A stretch of 56,073 bases of DNA, from assembly GCA_946405485.1 (NCBI GenBank), contig CAMJHJ010000002.1, positions 1 through 56,073 of the forward strand. The letters run 5' to 3'. This document shows positions 9,049 through 16,926 of this stretch, piece after piece. A program made the position numbers and the translations under genes. Source of the stretch: an uncultured Bacteroidales bacterium. GTDB lineage: Bacteria; Bacteroidota; Bacteroidia; Bacteroidales; UBA932. The notes under the pieces are model-generated. The model worked only from the letters and a program-made list of their open reading frames with translations. It was not told where the DNA came from and made no database searches. The first letter of the stretch is position 1. The number at the start of each line of letters is the position of its first letter.

Positions 9049-9127
9049 GACACCGGCGCCGTGCAGTTTGAAAAGCAGAGCTGAACCCTTCCGGGGAATG
9101 CTTTTCAAACTGCACGGAGCCAGTGTC
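9049..9127. repeat. Long imperfect palindrome (29-nt arms, 21-nt loop)
   Basis: The arms 9049-9077 and 9099-9127 pair at 27 of 29 positions, including a 19-bp perfect core (9059-9077 with 9099-9117). It lies just 3 bp beyond the stop of the minus-strand cyclotransferase gene and 13 bp after the terminator. There is no T-run, so it is not a standard terminator. It resembles a REP-like or MITE-like palindrome, but no second copy of its sequence was found in the window. Confidence 0.75.
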
Positions 9128-9130
9128 CAA

Positions 9131-9889
9131 TCAATCAATAAGCCGGATCTCGAACAGGCGCTTCCAGTATTTGCCGGTGAGATAGATTTTCTTGTCAGCG
9201 GGATTGTAGGCGATGCCGTTCAAGACATCGGTCCGGCGGTCCGCATACTGCTTCGGCAGAAGCCCCGTGCAGTCCAAGGTCGCCTCCACCTTCCCGTCCG
9301 CCGGGTTGATGATCAGGATGATGTCCGAAGTATAGACGTTGGCCCAGATCTTCCCGTCGATGTATTCCAACTCATTGAGGTAACGGATCGGCCGGTCGTT
9401 CAGGCGCACCGTCACCGTCCTCTGCACCTTCATGGAAGGATCCATGAAATACAGGCGGGCCGACCCGTCGGAAGCGATCAGCTGCTTCCCGTCCGTGGTC
9501 AGGCCCCAGCCCTCGCGCGGATAGCCGAGCGTCTTCTCATATTCGAAAGTCTCGGCATCATAGACGAAGACGAGTTTGTTGGTCCAGGTCAGGATGTACA
9601 ACTTCCCGTCCAGGATCACCGACCCCTCGACGAAATATTTCTTGTCGAAATCCAGGCGTTTCAGGGTTTTGCCTGTCTGCGGATCTACGATGCGCATCGT
9701 GGATTCGCCCCACTGTCCGGTACTCTCGTACATCCGCCCCTCATGGAAGAAAAGCCCCTGCGTATACGACTGAGGGTCATGGGGATACGATGCAACGACC
9801 TGCGGCCGGTAGCTGCGGACTTTCGCCGCGCAGCCGACCGGCAGCAGTACGATCGCGCACAACAGGACCAGCCTGAAGAAACGTCTCAC
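9131..9889 (-). CDS. Glutaminyl-peptide cyclotransferase (beta-propeller type), lipoprotein
   Basis: Predicted plant/bacterial-type glutaminyl cyclotransferase, which converts N-terminal glutamine to pyroglutamate on exported peptides. The 252-residue product has a signal peptide ending LLPVGC (C20), then a five-bladed-propeller family pattern: YPHDPQSYTQGLFF, ESTGQWGESTMRI, EGWGLTTDGKQLIASDGSA, YLNELEYIDGKIWANVY and LNGIAYNPADKKIYLTGKYW. The start is GTG at 9889, sharing one base with the stop of the upstream oxidoreductase, so the two are translationally coupled. No other start would keep the signal peptide. Confidence 0.88.
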   Translation of the reverse strand: MRRFFRLVLLCAIVLLPVGCAAKVRSYRPQVVASYPHDPQSYTQGLFFHEGRMYESTGQWGESTMRIVDPQTGKTLKRLDFDKKYFVEGSVILDGKLYILTWTNKLVFVYDAETFEYEKTLGYPREGWGLTTDGKQLIASDGSARLYFMDPSMKVQRTVTVRLNDRPIRYLNELEYIDGKIWANVYTSDIILIINPADGKVEATLDCTGLLPKQYADRRTDVLNGIAYNPADKKIYLTGKYWKRLFEIRLID

Positions 9890-11235
9890 TACAACTCGAG
9901 TTTATACCCCTTGCGATACTCGTAATGGAGCAGCTTGGTCGCTTCCTCGTCATTGCCCATGAACTTCTGGACGATGGGGTTCCAGACCACGGGACGGCCG
10001 AGCGTCGCAGCGATGTTGCCGAGATTACAGACCGTGCAGGAAGAGTGGCCGATTTCGACGGGGACGTTGGGATCGATACGGCTCTTGACGGAGTCGATGA
10101 AAATGCGGTGGTGGCCGGCACGCGCCTCGTAAGGCACATCGTCGTCAGCGACGCCTTTCTTCATCTCGAACTTGGGATCCGAGCAGGTGAATGAGCCGCG
10201 GTGTACCTCCACCCAGCCTTCGCTGCCGTAGAAGCGCACGCCGGGTACCGTATTGCCGGGAGAGACGGGGCCCTCGGTCATCACGATGCCGTTGTCATAC
10301 TTATAGGTCAGTTTGTCATAATAGCCATAACCGCCGGGAATCACCTTGCAGGGGCCGGAGAGGTCCTTGCCGATACCCCACTGGGCGATATCGAACATAT
10401 GCGCGCCCCAGTCGGTCATCAGGCCGCCGCCCATGACCTTGTACCAGCGCCAGGCACCCCAGAGCTTTTCTTTCGGATCCTCAGGCGTGATGATGGGATC
10501 GAGGTCGGAATGGTAATAGATGCTCTCCGGGAGCGGGCCGAGCCACTTGTCCCAGTTCAGGCCGGCAGGCACTTCCATCTTCGGAAGCTTGCAGTCCACC
10601 GGGTGCCCGGAGTTCGGATCCAGGTTGCGGCCCACATAGACGTTGACGCGCTCGATCTTGCCCAGGTCGCCGTTGCGCACGATGTTGCAGGCGTGGGTGA
10701 ATTCCGCGCTGGAACGCTGCTGGCTGCCGACCTGCAGGATGCGGTTGTATTTGCGTACCGCCTTGCAGAGGACCTGGCCTTCATAGATGGTCAGCGTCAT
10801 CGGCTTCTCCAGGTAGACGTCCTTCCCGGCCTTCAGGGCGGCAAGGGCGACCAGCGCATGCTGATGGTCCGGCACGGCGATGACGACCGCGTCGATATCC
10901 GGGCGGGCGATCAGGTCCTGGTAATCCTCGTAAAGATCCACGACAACCTTCTTCTCGCCTTTCTTTTTGTAGAAGTCCGTCACTTCACGCTGGAAGCGCT
11001 CGCGCTTGATGTCATAGACATCGCAGCCGGCGACGAGACGGACATCCTCCATCTTGATGAAACTGCCCCAGAGATAGCGGCCCTGCTGTCCCAGGCCGAT
11101 GAAACCGAGACGGATCTTGTCACTGGCGGCCGCAGCCTTTTTACGGGCGGCGGGAGCGGCACTGGCCAGACCGGCAGGAATCATCGTCGCAGCGGCGCCA
11201 AGCGCCGAAACCTTAAGAAATTGTCTTCTTTCCAT
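9889..11235 (-). CDS. Gfo/Idh/MocA-family oxidoreductase, Tat-exported
   Basis: NAD(P)-dependent sugar/inositol-type dehydrogenase of 448 residues with a twin-arginine signal (MERRQFLKVSALGAAATMIP), as in many exported Bacteroidota members acting on glycans or cyclitols. The Rossmann motif is LGFIGLGQQGR, followed by the EKP motif in DVYLEKPMTL and the C-terminal domain with GGGLMTDWGAHMFDIAQWG, the family metal/substrate segment. Downstream and coupled is the cyclotransferase. A -7 box lies at 11277-11284. Substrate cannot be read from sequence; alpha-N-acetylgalactosaminidase (GH109) proteins share this fold and Tat signal and remain a possible alternative. Confidence 0.85.
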   Translation of the reverse strand: MERRQFLKVSALGAAATMIPAGLASAAPAARKKAAAASDKIRLGFIGLGQQGRYLWGSFIKMEDVRLVAGCDVYDIKRERFQREVTDFYKKKGEKKVVVDLYEDYQDLIARPDIDAVVIAVPDHQHALVALAALKAGKDVYLEKPMTLTIYEGQVLCKAVRKYNRILQVGSQQRSSAEFTHACNIVRNGDLGKIERVNVYVGRNLDPNSGHPVDCKLPKMEVPAGLNWDKWLGPLPESIYYHSDLDPIITPEDPKEKLWGAWRWYKVMGGGLMTDWGAHMFDIAQWGIGKDLSGPCKVIPGGYGYYDKLTYKYDNGIVMTEGPVSPGNTVPGVRFYGSEGWVEVHRGSFTCSDPKFEMKKGVADDDVPYEARAGHHRIFIDSVKSRIDPNVPVEIGHSSCTVCNLGNIAATLGRPVVWNPIVQKFMGNDEEATKLLHYEYRKGYKLEL

Positions 11236-11276
11236 ACTTTATTTGGTTAATAGTTCTTATCGGTGTAAATCCTTTT

Positions 11277-11284
11277 CAAATGTA
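11277..11284 (-). promoter_or_regulatory. -7 box for the oxidoreductase-cyclotransferase operon
   Basis: The minus strand reads TACATTTG, an exact TAnnTTTG box, with a CTTG-like -33 element 21 bp upstream (around 11306-11309). The predicted leader is about 36 nt. Confidence 0.5.
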
Positions 11285-11325
11285 CGAAAAAATCCCGTTC
11301 CTTGTCAAGTCCCCGCCCACAATCC

Positions 11326-12453
11326 CTATCGGATGCCCGTGGCCGCCCGCACACGCGCCAGGGTCCGGCACATCTCATCATGGTCGGAAGGGTCGCGCCA
11401 GGCATCCCGGCGCCCCTCCCACTCATCCGGGAAAAGGGTGGCGTATCCGTTAATGAGTTTCCCCGGAAGCGTACACCACATGAAGCGCAGCTCCGGCTCC
11501 AGCATCCGCTTGCGGCCCGACCAGTCATCATGCGTAAAGCGCAGCGTGACCATCAGTTCTAGGCGGGTATTCTCCTTGCTCATATTAGAGACGGCATTGC
11601 CCATCGAATAGATGACCGGCACGCCGTCGATATGCGTCGTATCCTGGACGACGTGCGGGTGCGCACCGACCACGACATCGACGCCCTGACCCGCCATCCA
11701 GGAGGCCCATTCCTCCTGTTCGGGCGAATGGCGCAGATGATACTCCTCGCCCCAGTGCGGCAAAGCCACGATAAAGTCCGCACCGGCTTCCTTCGCCCGC
11801 GCAATCATGGCGCCCACCTCTTCCCGCTCCATCCGGCCCAGTTTCGGCCACTCGAACGGCTGTGGATCCAGATTGGTGCCATAGGTAAAGTTGACGAAGG
11901 CGATGCGCAGCCCCTTCGCCTCCAGCAAAAACGGCATCACGGAACGCTCCTCTTCCGGCGTCCGGGACACTCCCGTCTGGACCGTACCCAGCGAGTCCAG
12001 GATCGAATCATAGACGTCCAGCGTCCGCTCCAGCCCTTTCCGGCCCTTGTCGATGATATGGTTGTTGGCCGTCAACATCAGGTCCAGGCCCAATTCCCGG
12101 CAGACCGTCCAGGCATAAGCGTCCGGCGCAGAAAAGCAGGGATAGCCGGTGTACGGCGCCCCGGCCAGGGTAAATTCCATGTTGGCGACGGCGATGTCGG
12201 CCTGGCGCATCGGAGCGGAGACACGGCTGAAAAACTCCACGTAATCATGCTTCATCTGCGGCATGTGCATCATCACATCCCCGATCAGCCGGACCGTGAC
12301 CGTATCCGTCTCGAACGAAATCTGCCGTGCGGCCGGGAGGCTGCAGTCCCAATAAGTCGTCGGCGGAACCCGCAGTTCCTGCGAATACAGCCGCACGCCG
12401 GCCGGCAGGAGAACCGCGGCGAGCAGACACAAGATTTTCGCATTCAGACGCAT
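11326..12453 (-). CDS. CapA-family (poly-gamma-glutamate synthesis type) metallophosphatase-like protein
   Basis: Exported 375-residue protein with a signal peptide (MRLNAKILCLLAAVLLPAGV) and the PGA_cap/CapA fold. Family motifs are visible in order: RLIGDVMMH (metal-binding Asp59), ANMEFTLAG, TANNHIIDKG, ALPHWGEEY, VVGAHPHVVQ and YSMGNAVSN. CapA is known from Bacillus capsule synthesis, but most Bacteroidota homologues stand alone with no capB or capC, as here, and their role is unknown. ATG 12453 begins the signal peptide; the open frame continues 36 codons upstream into the rnpB promoter and RNA and is rejected. It is divergent from rnpB. Confidence 0.85.
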   Translation of the reverse strand: MRLNAKILCLLAAVLLPAGVRLYSQELRVPPTTYWDCSLPAARQISFETDTVTVRLIGDVMMHMPQMKHDYVEFFSRVSAPMRQADIAVANMEFTLAGAPYTGYPCFSAPDAYAWTVCRELGLDLMLTANNHIIDKGRKGLERTLDVYDSILDSLGTVQTGVSRTPEEERSVMPFLLEAKGLRIAFVNFTYGTNLDPQPFEWPKLGRMEREEVGAMIARAKEAGADFIVALPHWGEEYHLRHSPEQEEWASWMAGQGVDVVVGAHPHVVQDTTHIDGVPVIYSMGNAVSNMSKENTRLELMVTLRFTHDDWSGRKRMLEPELRFMWCTLPGKLINGYATLFPDEWEGRRDAWRDPSDHDEMCRTLARVRAATGIR

Positions 12454-12480
12454 AGGGACTGTAAATATACAAATTTTTCG

Positions 12481-12488
12481 TACCTTTG
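12481..12488 (+). promoter_or_regulatory. -7 box for rnpB
   Basis: TACCTTTG, an exact TAnnTTTG box, sits 15 bp before the P1 helix of RNase P RNA. The expected start near 12494 implies about 10 nt of 5' leader. Confidence 0.55.
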
Positions 12489-12503
12489 CCGCACTTTGAA
12501 AAC

Positions 12504-12809
12504 AGGCGGGACGATCCGTCGCGGCCGCAAGGCTGAGGAAAGTCCGGGCAGGAAAGGGCACCCCGCTGCGGAAAGCGCAGGTGGGAGTAATCTCAGGGGA
12601 TCCGTAACAGAGAACAACCGCCCCGAAAGGGCAAGGGTGAAAACGCGAGGCAAGAGCTCACGACCCGGGGCAGCGATGTCACGGGGGTACGGACCCGGGG
12701 CCTGCAAGACCAAGTATACTGGCAGATGAGGACGGCCCGCCCGATGCCAGGGGGTAGGTCGCGAAGATAAATGACGGAAGTGAACAGAACCCGGCTTACG
12801 GTCCCGCCT
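12504..12809 (+). ncRNA. rnpB: RNase P RNA, bacterial class A
   Basis: Catalytic RNA that trims tRNA 5' leaders. The sequence shows the universal conserved blocks in order: GAGGAAAGTCCGGGC near the 5' end, ACAGAGAACAACCGCC, GGTGAAAACGCGAGGCAAGA, GAGCTCACGACCCGGG, GGTAGGTCGCGAAGATAAAT and ACAGAACCCGGCTTA at the 3' side. The ends pair as P1 (AGGCGGGAC at 12504-12512 with GTCCCGCCT at 12801-12809), followed by T6, so P1 or its end also acts as terminator. Limits are set by the P1 helix. The 3' end touches the stop codon of the convergent glsB. Confidence 0.97.
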
Positions 12810-12812
12810 TTT

Positions 12813-13874
12813 TTATTCTGATTTGCGGTGGCGCAGACGGTCCCAGCGGGAACGGCTCGAAGACCTGCGCTTGTTCATCTTGGAAAGCATCACCTCCTTG
12901 AAATTGCTGGTCAGGTTCGGGAACCGGGCCTGGAAACGCGCGAGCAGTTCCTTCATGTAAGACTCGACGTGACGGGTCTTTTTCTCATGATAAAGCTCGT
13001 CGAAGGTGATCAGGATGGCAGTTTCCTCCACCTCCCCGAACTCGTGGTTCACAGCCGTACCCAGCATCTTCATCGTAGGAGAGATCTGCATATAGGAATT
13101 GACCAGCGGAGGGATGGAAGTGCCCAGCGACTTGATCGCATCCTTGAGGCAGACATAGTCCTTCTTGAATTCCTCCTCCTTCAGGATCAGGCCCGCTGCG
13201 CGGCGGTCCAGCTGAGGGAGCACGGGATCGATGGGCTGCACAAGGTGTTCGCTGCCGCCGAAGTGCTTCCAGAGGAAATGCAGGATCAAGTCACGCCCGA
13301 GAGGGTCGTAGGACGGGTACATCGTCATCTTGCCGAAGAAGAAATACATATTGGGGTGATGCACCATCAGTGTCGCCAGGCCGTCCCAGAGGTTGTCGAG
13401 GGCGAACAGGGCCTTCGCACCCGCCTTCGAACTCTGGTACTCTGGCGTCACGAAAGAGCGGCCCAGTTCGATGGTATGGGGGATATAATCACGGACGAAC
13501 TCTTCCGAGAAATGGAACATATGGGAGGTCGCCAGCACAGGCTGCCCATCTTCTCCAATCCGGATATCAGAGCCGAGGATGTAGCGGTAACCGCCGATGA
13601 TGGCTTGCGCATCCGGGTCCCAGACCAGCAACTGCTGGTAGGGATTCTCCATGGTGTCAAACTCATCCAGGTCCATCGCCAGGCCCGCGCTGCCGCCGGC
13701 CTGCCGGAAACTGATTTCCCGGAGCCGGCCGATTTCCCGTACCGTATTCGGGGCATTCTGCCAGTTGACCACGTAGATTTCATTGTCTCCGTGGTTGGTC
13801 TTGCGCTGCAACCTGTCCGGCGTCAGTTCCGCCAGGATCAACGCTTTGTCGACGGGCGCGATAATCTCTTCCAT
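12813..13874 (-). CDS. glsB: N-acyltransferase GlsB (glycine lipid synthesis)
   Basis: GNAT-fold acyltransferase of 353 residues related to OlsB. In Bacteroides thetaiotaomicron GlsB puts a 3-hydroxy fatty acid on glycine, the first step to glycine lipids. Visible family blocks are REISFRQAGGSAGLAMDLDEFD, YQQLLVWDPDAQAIIGGYRY, ELGRSFVTPEYQ and FGKMTMYPSYDPLGRDLI. The C terminus is basic (NKRRSSSRSRWDRLRHRKSE). ATG 13874 lies 11 bp after the glsA stop; the open frame extends 17 codons upstream but overlaps glsA. Assignment rests on the conserved adjacency with a PlsC-like GlsA and on these motifs. Confidence 0.87.
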   Translation of the reverse strand: MEEIIAPVDKALILAELTPDRLQRKTNHGDNEIYVVNWQNAPNTVREIGRLREISFRQAGGSAGLAMDLDEFDTMENPYQQLLVWDPDAQAIIGGYRYILGSDIRIGEDGQPVLATSHMFHFSEEFVRDYIPHTIELGRSFVTPEYQSSKAGAKALFALDNLWDGLATLMVHHPNMYFFFGKMTMYPSYDPLGRDLILHFLWKHFGGSEHLVQPIDPVLPQLDRRAAGLILKEEEFKKDYVCLKDAIKSLGTSIPPLVNSYMQISPTMKMLGTAVNHEFGEVEETAILITFDELYHEKKTRHVESYMKELLARFQARFPNLTSNFKEVMLSKMNKRRSSSRSRWDRLRHRKSE

Positions 13875-13885
13875 ATAACAAGCGA

Positions 13886-14701
13886 CTAGAGTTCGTATAC
13901 TTTTTCCCGCACCCACTGCGCCCATTCGTAGGGCGTGCGGCTACTGTCAAAGGTCTCCGGCGGAATCGGGTCGCCGAATACGACCTTGAAAGTGCCGTGC
14001 TGCGCCTTGTACATCTCGTCAGGCAGCAGGAGCATCGCCAGGTTGAACTTGATGCCGAGGCGCTTGCACCAGTTGGCCACGCGATAGAAACGCTTGGAGT
14101 TCTCTGCAATGAAATGGACAGGGACGACCTGACGGCCCGTCATCACGCTTTTGCGGACGAACGCCTTGCCCCAAGGCAGGTCCTGGACCTTGCCGTCAAT
14201 CTTGCGGGAACAAAGTTTGCCGGGAAACATCACCATCTGGTCCTCGGACTGGAAGGCTTCGTCGATCTTGTCCGCCAGGTCACGGCTCTGCCCCTTCCCC
14301 ATCACATTGACGGGCACGCACAGCGGCGCAAGGCCTTTCAGGTTCATCAGCAAGTCATTGACCAGATAGCGGATATGCCCGTCGAAGGCTTCTCCCACGA
14401 TGCCGCCGAGCGCCACGCCGTCGATACCGCCGAGGGGGTGGTTGGAGACGAAAGTGTATTTCGTCTTTCCGGAAGTATCGAACTTATCGAATCCGTGGAC
14501 GTCGAGTTTCACGTCCAGGTATTTGATGGTGTTCGTGCAGAATTCCACGCCCGTATAGCCCCGGGTGAGATATTCATTGAGGAAATCGACATGCAGCAGA
14601 CGCTTGAGCCACCGGACGAGGAAGGCCGGGAATTTACGGCCCTTGGACTTGCTCGCAATGATCTTGTCCAGGTCGATGGCAAATTCAGGATGTGCGTTCA
14701 T
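13886..14701 (-). CDS. glsA: O-acyltransferase GlsA (glycine lipid synthesis, PlsC family)
   Basis: PlsC-type acyltransferase of 271 residues, expected to add the second acyl chain to N-acyl glycine in glycine-lipid and serine-glycine dipeptide lipid synthesis at the inner membrane. The catalytic motif is SNHPLGGIDG (H88, D94), with downstream MFPGKLCSRK as the substrate-binding block and a PVHFIAENSKRFYRVANW stretch. It is the first gene of the glsA-glsB pair. ATG 14701 was preferred over an upstream in-frame start at 14755 because a TATATTTG promoter box lies between them. Glycine lipids are important for stress and host colonisation in Bacteroides. Confidence 0.87.
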   Translation of the reverse strand: MNAHPEFAIDLDKIIASKSKGRKFPAFLVRWLKRLLHVDFLNEYLTRGYTGVEFCTNTIKYLDVKLDVHGFDKFDTSGKTKYTFVSNHPLGGIDGVALGGIVGEAFDGHIRYLVNDLLMNLKGLAPLCVPVNVMGKGQSRDLADKIDEAFQSEDQMVMFPGKLCSRKIDGKVQDLPWGKAFVRKSVMTGRQVVPVHFIAENSKRFYRVANWCKRLGIKFNLAMLLLPDEMYKAQHGTFKVVFGDPIPPETFDSSRTPYEWAQWVREKVYEL

Positions 14702-14720
14702 AGGCAAGGCATTAGTCACA

Positions 14721-14728
14721 CAAATATA
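14721..14728 (-). promoter_or_regulatory. -7 box for glsA-glsB
   Basis: The minus strand reads TATATTTG, an exact TAnnTTTG match, 19 bp upstream of the glsA ATG; a leader of about 14 nt follows. Confidence 0.5.
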
Positions 14729-14802
14729 TAAAAAACGATGTGCAATCGCATGCAATCCCCGATCTTTTTCGTATTTTTATCCAACTTTTCCACTTGCGAA
14801 CT

Positions 14803-16329
14803 ATGAAGCAGGAATATGACGTAATCATCATCGGCGGTGGGATCACCGGCGCCGGCACGGCCAGGGACTGCGCCTTGCGCGGCCTGAAGGTCCTGCTCAT
14901 CGAGCGCAGGGACATCGCCGACGGTGCGACCGGCCGCAACCACGGCCTTTTGCACAGCGGCGCCCGCTATGCCGTCAAGGACGGAGAATCGGCCCGCGAG
15001 TGCATCGAGGAGAACCGCATCCTGCGCCGGATCGCCCCTCACTGCATCGAAGATACGCAGGGTCTGTTCATCACCCTGCCCGAAGACGGGGACGCCGGCT
15101 ACGGCTTAGACTACCAGAAAACCTTCATCGAAGCCTGCCATGCAGCGGGCATCGAAGCGGAAGCGATGGATCCCAAGGAGGCCATCCGCCTCGAACCGGC
15201 GGTCAACCCTCGGCTCATCGGTGCCGTCAAAGTGCCGGACGGATCCGTGGATCCCTTCAAACTCTGTGCAGCCAATGTACTCGACGCCCGCCTGCACGGC
15301 GCCGACATCCTCACTTATACGGAAGTCCTCTCCCTCATCAAAGAGGGCGGCGCCGTCTGCGGTGTCAGGGTCCGGAACAGCCTCACCGGAGAAACCGCAG
15401 AATACCGCGCCCGGGTCACCGTCAATGCGGCGGGAATCTGGGGACAGGCGGTCGTAAAAATGGCCGGTGCCCGGATCTCGATGTTCCCCGCCAAAGGGGC
15501 GCTCCTGGTCTTCGCGCACCGTGTCAACAACGTGGTGATCAACCGTTGCCGCAAATCGGCCGACGGCGACATCCTCGTACCCGGCGACACGGTCACGGTC
15601 ATCGGCACCACTTCTACGAAAATCCCCTTTGAGGAATGCGACGACCTGCATGTCACGCCCGACGAGGTCGCCCTGCTGCTGCGGGAAGGATCCCAGCTTT
15701 GTCCGGCTCTTGCCGAAACCCGCATCCTGCGCGCGTACGCCGGCGTCCGGCCTTTGGTCGCCTCCGACGATGACCCTTCCGGACGGAGCATCAGCCGCGG
15801 CATCGTCTGCCTGGACCACGCCACGCGCGACGGCATCGAAGGCTTCGTCACCATCACGGGCGGCAAACTGATGACCTATCGCCTGATGGCAGAGACGGCC
15901 ACCGATGCCGTGTGCGCCAAACTGGGCGTCTCAGCCCCCTGCACCACCGCCACCACTCCACTCCCCCGCACCATCGACCGCCGTTTCCCAGCCGGATCCC
16001 CGGACAGCGAACTGGTCTGCGAATGCGAGAACGTGACCCTGGGCGAGATCCGGAGCGCCGTACGAAATTTCGACATCCACACCCTGGCCGACCTTCGCCG
16101 CCGGACCCGCATCGGGATGGGCACCTGCCAGGGCACCTACTGCATCCGCAAGGCGGCCGCAGCCCTCGCCGAAGCGCAAGGACGACCCGAAGATGCGGAA
16201 CGCCTTGCCCGGGAATATCTGGACGAGCGCTGGAAGGGCATGATGCCCGTCGGCTGGGGCGACACCCTCCGGGAAATGGAATTCATGCAGAAAGTATTCA
16301 AGGCCGGAGCGCCTTCCACCTTTAAATGA
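14803..16329 (+). CDS. glpA: Anaerobic glycerol-3-phosphate dehydrogenase subunit A
   Basis: FAD-containing catalytic subunit that oxidises glycerol 3-phosphate to dihydroxyacetone phosphate and passes electrons through GlpB/GlpC to quinone. The 508-residue protein starts MKQEYDVIIIGGGITGAG with the dinucleotide-binding loop, followed by RNHGLLHSGARYAVKD, typical of GlpA/GlpD. The C-terminal ~100 residues are a BFD-like [2Fe-2S] domain with CECENV and GTCQGTYC cysteines, which separates GlpA from aerobic GlpD. ATG 14803 matches the family N terminus; the longer open frame (from 14740) covers the promoter region, where TATTTTTA at 14772 is a one-mismatch -7 candidate. It heads glpABC with glpB 9 bp downstream. 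Confidence 0.94.
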   Translation: MKQEYDVIIIGGGITGAGTARDCALRGLKVLLIERRDIADGATGRNHGLLHSGARYAVKDGESARECIEENRILRRIAPHCIEDTQGLFITLPEDGDAGYGLDYQKTFIEACHAAGIEAEAMDPKEAIRLEPAVNPRLIGAVKVPDGSVDPFKLCAANVLDARLHGADILTYTEVLSLIKEGGAVCGVRVRNSLTGETAEYRARVTVNAAGIWGQAVVKMAGARISMFPAKGALLVFAHRVNNVVINRCRKSADGDILVPGDTVTVIGTTSTKIPFEECDDLHVTPDEVALLLREGSQLCPALAETRILRAYAGVRPLVASDDDPSGRSISRGIVCLDHATRDGIEGFVTITGGKLMTYRLMAETATDAVCAKLGVSAPCTTATTPLPRTIDRRFPAGSPDSELVCECENVTLGEIRSAVRNFDIHTLADLRRRTRIGMGTCQGTYCIRKAAAALAEAQGRPEDAERLAREYLDERWKGMMPVGWGDTLREMEFMQKVFKAGAPSTFK

Positions 16330-16338
16330 TCGGGGCCC

Positions 16339-16926
16339 ATGAAGTTTGACGTCATCATCATAGGAGCCGGTTCGGCCGGCATGCTGGTCGCTTCTGCGCT
16401 CCAGAGAGCGGGCAGGAAGACTGCAGTCATCGGCCTCGGGCGCTCCATCAATGAAGTGGAAGTGCATCCGTACGAGCGCCTCGGAGGCACCTTGCTGATC
16501 GGGGATTCCGTAACGGAAGGCGTTTTCAAAAGCGACCGGCTCCAGGCCGTACATACCGCCAATCTGGGCGGCTATCCCCTGGAAGCGGAGATATTCGTCA
16601 TCGCCACCGGCAAGTTCCTGGGACGAGGGCTGGTATCCGACATGGACGGCATCTATGAGCCTCTGTTCGGCTTGGATGTGGACTATGATCCGGACCGCAG
16701 CCACTGGTTCGCGGGCCCTTTCGACGCGGAGCAGCCTTTCCTGCGTTTCGGTGTCCGGGCCGACGCCCAGTCCCGTCCCTCGATCGCAGGACGGACCGTG
16801 GAGAATCTTTACGCCTGCGGCGAAATCCTCGCCGGCATCTCGGCCGTGGACGGCCGGCAGGCCATCGAAGACAGTGCGGCGAAAGTCGTGGACCTCTTAA
16901 CATCCGAAGGCCATGCAGAAGCGTAA
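16339..16926 (+). CDS. glpB: GlpB-like subunit of anaerobic glycerol-3-phosphate dehydrogenase, compact form
   Basis: Flavoprotein subunit that links GlpA to GlpC. The N terminus MKFDVIIIGAGSAGMLVASA is the FAD-binding loop, and the C-terminal half has FVIATGKFLGRGL, YEPLFGLDV and NLYACGEILAGISAVDGRQA, characteristic of GlpB. The product is only 195 residues against about 420 in E. coli GlpB; the central substrate-like domain is missing, with the N-terminal Rossmann unit joined directly to the C-terminal FAD-binding segment. No frameshift or remnant is seen, so it looks like a true compact variant. It overlaps glpC by 14 bp. Confidence 0.85.
   Translation: MKFDVIIIGAGSAGMLVASALQRAGRKTAVIGLGRSINEVEVHPYERLGGTLLIGDSVTEGVFKSDRLQAVHTANLGGYPLEAEIFVIATGKFLGRGLVSDMDGIYEPLFGLDVDYDPDRSHWFAGPFDAEQPFLRFGVRADAQSRPSIAGRTVENLYACGEILAGISAVDGRQAIEDSAAKVVDLLTSEGHAEA

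Noticed and set aside
9049..9127. attC (integron) or terminator identity for the 9049 palindrome
   Set aside because: No GTTRRRY core sites or integrase nearby, and no T-run after the stem.
10201..11250. 349-codon frame opposite the Tat oxidoreductase
   Set aside because: Antisense to a clear dehydrogenase with no motifs of its own.
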